From positions 806,001-870,000 of the forward strand of contig NZ_BEWB01000002.1 of the NCBI RefSeq assembly GCF_003112555.1: 64,000 bases of DNA, in the 5' to 3' direction. How positions within the stretch are numbered: position 1 is the first letter of the stretch; each line of letters opens with the position of its first letter. The stretch comes from Streptomyces coelicoflavus. Its GTDB lineage: Bacteria; Actinomycetota; Actinomycetes; Streptomycetales; Streptomycetaceae. A program made the translations under genes and the position numbers. The notes under the pieces are model-generated. The model had not been told where the DNA came from. It saw only the letters and a program-made list of their open reading frames with translations, and did no database searches. Shown here piece after piece: positions 60,261-64,000 of the stretch.

Positions 60261-60661
60261 CAGGCGCGGTCTCCGTCGGCGAAGACGCGGGCGCCGAACT
60301 CGAGCGTGGCGTCGAGCATCCGGCGGATCTCGTCGACCTTCGCGACCAGCTCGGCCATGTTGTTGGCCTCCCAGTTCCGCAGGTAGACCACGGGCGCGGG
60401 GTTGGAGCCGGAGCAGGCGGCGAACCCGGCCTCGATGAGGCGGTCGTCTCCGTCCTTGACCTCCAGGCCGGGCACGCTGTGGGCGAAGTGGTCGAAGTGG
60501 CCCGGGGTGGTGTCCTCGCAGTCCCGGAAGTGGCAGGCGCCGGCCTGCGGCTCGTCCTGCTCGGCGCGGGCGGCGGTGGCCTCGGCGGCCCGGACGACGA
60601 AGGGCAGGTGCCCGTTCGTGACGCGGTCGAGGGGCGCGATGTGGGTGCTGTGTGCCATCAT
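60260..60661 (-). CDS. Hypothetical protein (element)
   Basis: A 133-residue protein with ACHFRDCEDTTPGHFDHFAH (two Cys and several His, a likely metal site) and a helical end (MAELVAKVDEIRRMLDATLEFGARVF). Either of two adjacent Met codons (60661 or 60658) may start it. Overlaps the next gene by one base. Similar proteins occur with primases in Streptomyces elements, role unknown. Confidence 0.65.
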   Translation of the reverse strand: MMAHSTHIAPLDRVTNGHLPFVVRAAEATAARAEQDEPQAGACHFRDCEDTTPGHFDHFAHSVPGLEVKDGDDRLIEAGFAACSGSNPAPVVYLRNWEANNMAELVAKVDEIRRMLDATLEFGARVFADGDRA

Positions 60662-60767
60662 CGGTACATCCGTTTCTGTTGGAGCCCCGGTCGCTGGCGA
60701 GCGAATGAGCCGGGGCTTCGGCGTGTGTGGAGCGGTGGGAGGTCGTCTGATCCGCGCTGGAACGCGG

Positions 60768-60971
60768 TCAGGCGGCCTCCATCTGCTTCTGCTGCTTCTG
60801 GGCGGCGACGTAGGCGTCGATGTCGTCCCAGTCCCAGCGGAGGTACTTGCCGACGCGGAACGCGAGCCGGCCGACTCCGACCTGCCGGTACACCTGGTCC
60901 TTGACCGTGTTCGGCGAGAGGTCGAAGTACTCGGCGACCTGCGCCCTTGTGGCGAGCGGACGACGGTTCAC
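60768..60971 (-). CDS. Excisionase-like (Xis) HTH_17 protein
   Basis: A 67-residue protein: RPLATRAQVAEYFDLSPNTVKDQVYRQVGVGRLAFRVGKYLRWDWDDIDAYVAAQ is a MerR/HTH_17-type DNA-binding domain as in actinophage and pSAM2 excisionases. AAGGAG precedes the GTG at 60971 and decides the start. It is divergent from the XRE gene and lies 579 bp from the integrase. It would bend DNA to favour excision, with the integrase. Confidence 0.82.
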   Translation of the reverse strand: MNRRPLATRAQVAEYFDLSPNTVKDQVYRQVGVGRLAFRVGKYLRWDWDDIDAYVAAQKQQKQMEAA

Positions 60972-61002
60972 GAGCACTCCTTGTGTTCTGAACGCACACT
61001 CT

Positions 61003-61036
61003 ACGGGTTGAAGACACCCGTTGTGCTGGGTACGAC
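61003..61036 (+). promoter_or_regulatory. Promoter and inverted repeat between xis and the XRE gene
   Basis: ACGGGT (61003-61008) and ACCCGT (61016-61021) form an inverted repeat with 7 nt between. TTGAAG (61008-61013) and TACGAC (61031-61036) are 17 nt apart, a plausible promoter for the XRE-integrase pair. The repeat is a candidate site for the XRE protein. Confidence 0.5.
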
Positions 61037-61083
61037 TGTAGACGGACATTGCCGATCGTGTCCACAGCTGGTAGAAAGTGCTT

Positions 61084-61581
61084 ATGGAACACACGGAGAA
61101 GGGGGCGGTCGGCCCGATCGACACGATCAGGGCGCGGACCAAACAACTACGCGGCCACCGCGGGTGGACTGCCGCCGAGCTCGGGGCGCGCCTGAAGCCG
61201 TACGGGTTGCGCTGGGATCGCTCGATCGTCGCCAACTTCGAGGCAGGCCGGCGGCGAACCGTCAGCGTGAACGAACTGCTGGCCCTGGCGCTCGTCTTCG
61301 ACGTGGCGCCCGTCAACCTCCTGGTCCCGGTAAACGACGCGCCCTATCAGGTGGCCGCCAATCGGGTCGAGGACGCTGACACCGTCCGGGCTTGGGTGCG
61401 TGGCCAGAAGCCGTTGCCCGGGGTCGACGAACGGACGTTCTTCGGTGAGGTATCGATCGCCGACATGCGCGTCAGTCGCCAGAACGGTCGGGGCGTCACA
61501 GGAGCAGTGATCGGCGGCATCGAGCACGTCCGGGGCGAGGGGGACGACCATGGCCAGCATCGCGAAGCGCCCGAACGGTAA
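61084..61581 (+). CDS. XRE-family regulator (element)
   Basis: About 165 residues. A Cro/CI-type helix-turn-helix spans about 12-70: IRARTKQLRGHRGWTAAELGARLKPYGLRWDRSIVANFEAGRRRTVSVNELLALALVFDVAPVNLLVP. The C-terminal part is not recognised. Possibly the repressor or regulator that sets integrase levels: its 3' end overlaps the integrase by 32 bp. ATG at 61084 or GTG at 61078. Confidence 0.8.
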   Translation: MEHTEKGAVGPIDTIRARTKQLRGHRGWTAAELGARLKPYGLRWDRSIVANFEAGRRRTVSVNELLALALVFDVAPVNLLVPVNDAPYQVAANRVEDADTVRAWVRGQKPLPGVDERTFFGEVSIADMRVSRQNGRGVTGAVIGGIEHVRGEGDDHGQHREAPER

Positions 61582-62683
61582 GTGGCGCGCCCGCTACCGG
61601 GACGACGCGGGCAAGGAGCACTCCCGCCACTTCGAGCGGAAGATCGACGCACAGCGCTGGCTCGACGAGGTCAGCGCCTCACAGCTCACCGGCCAGTACG
61701 TCGACCCGCGCGCCGGCCGCGTCACCTTCCGCACGTACGGCGAGCAGTGGCGGCAGGCCAAGCCGCACCGGCCGACGACCGCGGCCGGCGTGGAGAAGGC
61801 CCTGCGCGTCCACGCCTACCCGGCGATCGGCGACCGGCCCCTCGCCCGGATCCGCCGCAGCGACGTGCAGGCCCTCGTGACCGGCCTCAGCAAGCCGCGC
61901 GAGGGCTTCAAGCCGCTGAGCCCTTCCACGATCCGCACCGTCTACAACAGCATCCGCGCGGTCTTCGCGGCGGCCGTGGAGGACCGGCTCATCGCCACCT
62001 CACCGTGCGCTGGCGTCGGCCTGCCCGAGGTGCCCCGGCGCCGGGTGCAGCCGCTCACGGTCGACCAGGTGCGCGCCCTAGCCGACGAGATGCCCGACCG
62101 GTACCGGGCCCTGATCCTCACGGGCGCCGGTACGGGCCTGCGGCCGGGGGAGCTGCTCGGCCTGGAGGTGCGGCACGTCGACTTCTTCAAGCGGCAGCTG
62201 CGCGTCGAGCAGCAGGTGCAGCAGACCAAGGGCGGCGAGGTGCGAGTGTGTCCGCCGAAGACCAAGGAGTCGTACCGCGTTGTCCCGCTGCCCGACACCG
62301 TGGTGCACGCCCTGGTCGCGCACCTCCAGGCGTTCCCCGCCGAGCCGGACGACTTCCTCTTCCGCGGCCCGGACGACGGCCCGGTCGTCTACACGCGGTT
62401 CATGGACGGAGCCTTCCGGCCGGCGCGGAAGCGGCTGGAGCTCGCGGCGACGGGACTGCACGCGCTGCGGCACACGTACGCCTCGCTGCTGATCGCGGCG
62501 GGCGAGTCGGTGAAGGTGGTGTCGGAGCGGCTGGGGCACGCGAACGCGGCGATGACGTTGAACGTGTACAGCCACCTGTTCCCGGACTCCGAGGACCGGA
62601 CCCGGAAGGCCATCGACGGGGCGTTCGCGGAGGGGGGTGACGGGGCTCGTGCGGACTCTGAGCGGACAGCAGAAACCCGCTGA
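61550..62683 (+). CDS. int: Tyrosine integrase
   Basis: A 377-residue site-specific recombinase. An N-terminal arm-binding part (RPNGKWRARYRDDAGKEHSRHFERKIDAQRWL) and a SAM-like core-binding domain (about 60-150) precede the catalytic domain with Arg198 (GTGLRPGE), Lys about 239, His304 and Arg307 (HALRH), His330 (LGHA) and the nucleophile Tyr340 (NVYSHLF). All six catalytic residues are visible. It integrates the element at the permease end. Overlaps the XRE gene; a hairpin lies right at its stop. Confidence 0.95.
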   Translation: MASIAKRPNGKWRARYRDDAGKEHSRHFERKIDAQRWLDEVSASQLTGQYVDPRAGRVTFRTYGEQWRQAKPHRPTTAAGVEKALRVHAYPAIGDRPLARIRRSDVQALVTGLSKPREGFKPLSPSTIRTVYNSIRAVFAAAVEDRLIATSPCAGVGLPEVPRRRVQPLTVDQVRALADEMPDRYRALILTGAGTGLRPGELLGLEVRHVDFFKRQLRVEQQVQQTKGGEVRVCPPKTKESYRVVPLPDTVVHALVAHLQAFPAEPDDFLFRGPDDGPVVYTRFMDGAFRPARKRLELAATGLHALRHTYASLLIAAGESVKVVSERLGHANAAMTLNVYSHLFPDSEDRTRKAIDGAFAEGGDGARADSERTAETR

Positions 62684-62707
62684 GCGCGTCGTCGCTGCTC
62701 AGCGGGT
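62675..62707 (+). terminator. Hairpin terminator of int
   Basis: ACCCGCTGAGC (62675-62685) pairs perfectly with 62697-62707 over 11 bp with an 11-nt loop. It covers the int stop codon (62681-62683) and ends 12 nt before attR. Confidence 0.8.
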
Positions 62708-62718
62708 GTGCGAGAGGC

Positions 62719-62744
62719 CGGATCAGGTCTTCGTACGGAACTTG
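62719..62744. repeat. attR core copy
   Basis: Right copy of the 26-bp core, within the 3' end of the ABC-2 permease gene. It restores the reading frame and stop of the permease after insertion. Confidence 0.9.
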
Positions 62745-63550
62745 TGGATGGCGACCGGCGCCATCACCGCCGTGATCGCCACCGACCAGCCGAGCGTGAT
62801 CCACAGGTCGTGGGCGACGGGGCCGCCCACCATCAGCCCGCGCGCGGCGTCGGCGAGCGTGGACAGCGGGTTGTAGTCGGTGAAGGACTGCAACCAGCCC
62901 GGCATCGACTGCGTCGGCGCGAAGATCGACGAGCCGAACTGGAGCGGGAACAGCACCATGAAGCCCATCGCCTGCACGGACTGCGCGTTCTTCAGGACGA
63001 CGCCCAGGGTGAGGAACACCCACATGATCGACGATGCGAACACGGCGGACAAACCCACGGCCGCGAACAGCCCGGCCCAGTGGTCGATGTCGAAGCCGAC
63101 CAGGACGGCGACGATCATCAGCACCGTGGTGGCGAAGAGCATCCGCGCCATCTCGACCGCGATCTTCGCGAAGAGCACGGAGCCCCGCCCGATCGGCAGC
63201 GACCGGAAGCGGTCCATCACACCGGAGTTGAAGTCCTGGCTGAACCCGGTGCCGACGCCCTGGGAGAGCGTCATGCTCATCATCGCGATCATGCCGGGGA
63301 TCACGTACTGCACATAGCCGTCCTGTCCGCCGCCCAGGGCCTGGCCGATCGACCCGCCGAAGACGTACACGAACAGCAGGGTGAAGACGATCGGCATGAG
63401 CAGCGCGTCGAACATCGACTCCGGGTCCTGCCGGATCCACAGCAGGTTGCGGCGGACCAGGGCGCCGGTGTGCCGGACATGCGCGCGCAGCGAGATCCGC
63501 GCGTCGGGCGTGAGAGCGGTGGCGGGGGCGGTGGTGGTGGCGGCGCTCAT
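62723..63550 (-). CDS. ABC-2 type transporter permease (DrrB-like)
   Basis: A 275-residue permease with six membrane helices. The N-terminal RRNLLWIRQDPESMFDALLMPIVFTLLFVYVFGG and central MDRFRSLPIGRGSVLFAKIAVEM are the DrrB/ABC-2 signatures, and LVGFDIDHWAG follows. It pairs with the ATPase encoded just upstream. Its last seven codons plus stop lie in the attR core and are intact. The export substrate is unknown; daunorubicin-type drug exporters are relatives. Confidence 0.9.
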   Translation of the reverse strand: MSAATTTAPATALTPDARISLRAHVRHTGALVRRNLLWIRQDPESMFDALLMPIVFTLLFVYVFGGSIGQALGGGQDGYVQYVIPGMIAMMSMTLSQGVGTGFSQDFNSGVMDRFRSLPIGRGSVLFAKIAVEMARMLFATTVLMIVAVLVGFDIDHWAGLFAAVGLSAVFASSIMWVFLTLGVVLKNAQSVQAMGFMVLFPLQFGSSIFAPTQSMPGWLQSFTDYNPLSTLADAARGLMVGGPVAHDLWITLGWSVAITAVMAPVAIHKFRTKT

Positions 63551-64000
63551 ACGGCGACCTCCTCGCGGGCGTCGTCGGTGGCGGGAGCGGGGTCCTGCGG
63601 GGCACTGGCACGGTGGCCGGTGAGGGACAGGAAGACCTCGTCCAGGCTGGGCAGTTCGGTGGTGACGGCGGAGACGGTGATGCCGCGCGCGGTGACCGCG
63701 CCCACGACGGCCGTCAGCTGCTCGTCGCTGAGGATCGGCACCAGGACGGCACCGCGCTCGGTGTCCACCGTGGTGCTGGCGAGCCCGGTGATGCCGAGTT
63801 CGTCCAGGTAGGCGGCGAGCGGGCGCAGCTGGAGCGGGTCGGCCGGGCGGACCCGCAGGGTGCGGCCGCCGACCTTGGCCTTCAGCTCCTCGATGCCGCC
63901 GTTCGCGATGACCTTGCCGCGGTCCACGACGGTCAGCTCGGAGGCGAGCTGCTCGGCCTCCTCCATGTACTGGGTGGTGAGCAGCACGGTGACGCCGTCG
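63547..64000 (-). CDS. ABC transporter ATPase (DrrA-like), C-terminal part
   Basis: Only the last about 150 residues lie in the window; the start is beyond 64000. VLLTTQYMEEAEQLASELTVVDRGKVIANGG is the H-loop region of DrrA-type ATPases, and the C-terminal domain (TLRVRPADPLQLRPLAAYL...TELPSLDEVFLSLTGH) is the regulatory part typical of this class. It overlaps the permease start by 4 bp (ATGA). Confidence 0.88.
   Translation of the reverse strand, partial: DGVTVLLTTQYMEEAEQLASELTVVDRGKVIANGGIEELKAKVGGRTLRVRPADPLQLRPLAAYLDELGITGLASTTVDTERGAVLVPILSDEQLTAVVGAVTARGITVSAVTTELPSLDEVFLSLTGHRASAPQDPAPATDDAREEVAV

Larger units (their letters stand above)
48657..62744. mobile_element. Integrative element (about 14.1 kb) at the 3' end of an ABC-2 permease gene
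   Basis: Bounded by a 26-bp perfect direct repeat (48657-48682 and 62719-62744). The right copy is the last codons, stop and following bases of the ABC permease; the tyrosine integrase gene ends about 35 bp from it. Removing the element would place the permease stop about 21 bp from the BTAD gene stop, convergent. Cargo: left operon of membrane and zinc-binding small proteins with HNH (48.9-51.5 kb), GntR-type regulator, tape-measure protein and helper-like genes, replication module, Xis-like and XRE-type regulators, integrase. No capsid, portal, large terminase or TraB is seen. Confidence 0.9.

Overview
The window looks like a Streptomyces chromosome. GC content is very high, many starts are GTG, genes are packed with ATGA/GTGA overlaps, and there is an xlnB-axeA xylan pair, a PhoD-type phosphatase with a PHO box, DmdR/IdeR-type iron boxes, a BTAD/AfsR-type regulator and an LAxTG-type sortase signal. 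No rRNA, tRNA or CRISPR array was seen.

Layout. (1) 1-12.8 kb is catabolic: the start of a 3-oxoacid CoA-transferase gene, a complete branched-chain-amino-acid-type ABC transporter operon (livKGFHM order) ending in an alpha/beta hydrolase, a PucR/CdaR-type GAF regulator, an MHS-family permease, a 3-hydroxybutyrate dehydrogenase and a divergent secreted poly(3-hydroxybutyrate) depolymerase. Together these suggest a polymer-to-ketone-body assimilation locus. (2) 12.8-13.2 kb holds the remains of what looks like a toxin-antitoxin pair. (3) 13.2-21 kb: an F420-type oxidoreductase, the xylanase/acetylxylan esterase operon with nearly identical C-terminal binding modules, small genes, an SDR and the phosphatase. 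(4) 21-28 kb: an oxidoreductase, an MFS exporter, a serine hydrolase with a possible CTG start, an Rsm22-like methyltransferase, an orphan response regulator, a TetR regulator and a primase/polymerase-like protein. (5) 28-41 kb is an iron block: efeOBU plus a lipoprotein, hmuTUV, two HtaA-domain surface proteins, an unknown gene, a PhzF-like gene and heme oxygenase. Three iron boxes mark the efe, hmu/hta and heme oxygenase promoters. (6) 41-48.6 kb is mostly core: methionine aminopeptidase, F420:NADPH oxidoreductase, a site-2 protease and a large BTAD-NB-ARC regulator. (7) 48657-62744 is an integrated element of about 14.1 kb. It is bounded by a 26-bp direct repeat that is the 3' end of an ABC-2 permease gene, and its tyrosine integrase sits beside the right repeat. 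(8) 62.7-64 kb: the target permease and its ATPase (partial).

The element has a left operon of small membrane and zinc-binding proteins plus an HNH protein, a GntR-type regulator, a right-hand replication module (Toprim primase, RepA-like ATPase, iteron-like repeats), a terminase-small-subunit-like protein and a tail tape-measure protein. No capsid, portal, large terminase or TraB-type translocase is visible. It is therefore neither a normal prophage nor a normal actinomycete ICE, and it is the most interesting part of the window.

All calls are from reading the sequence. Family names come from recognised motifs and general knowledge, and no database search was run.
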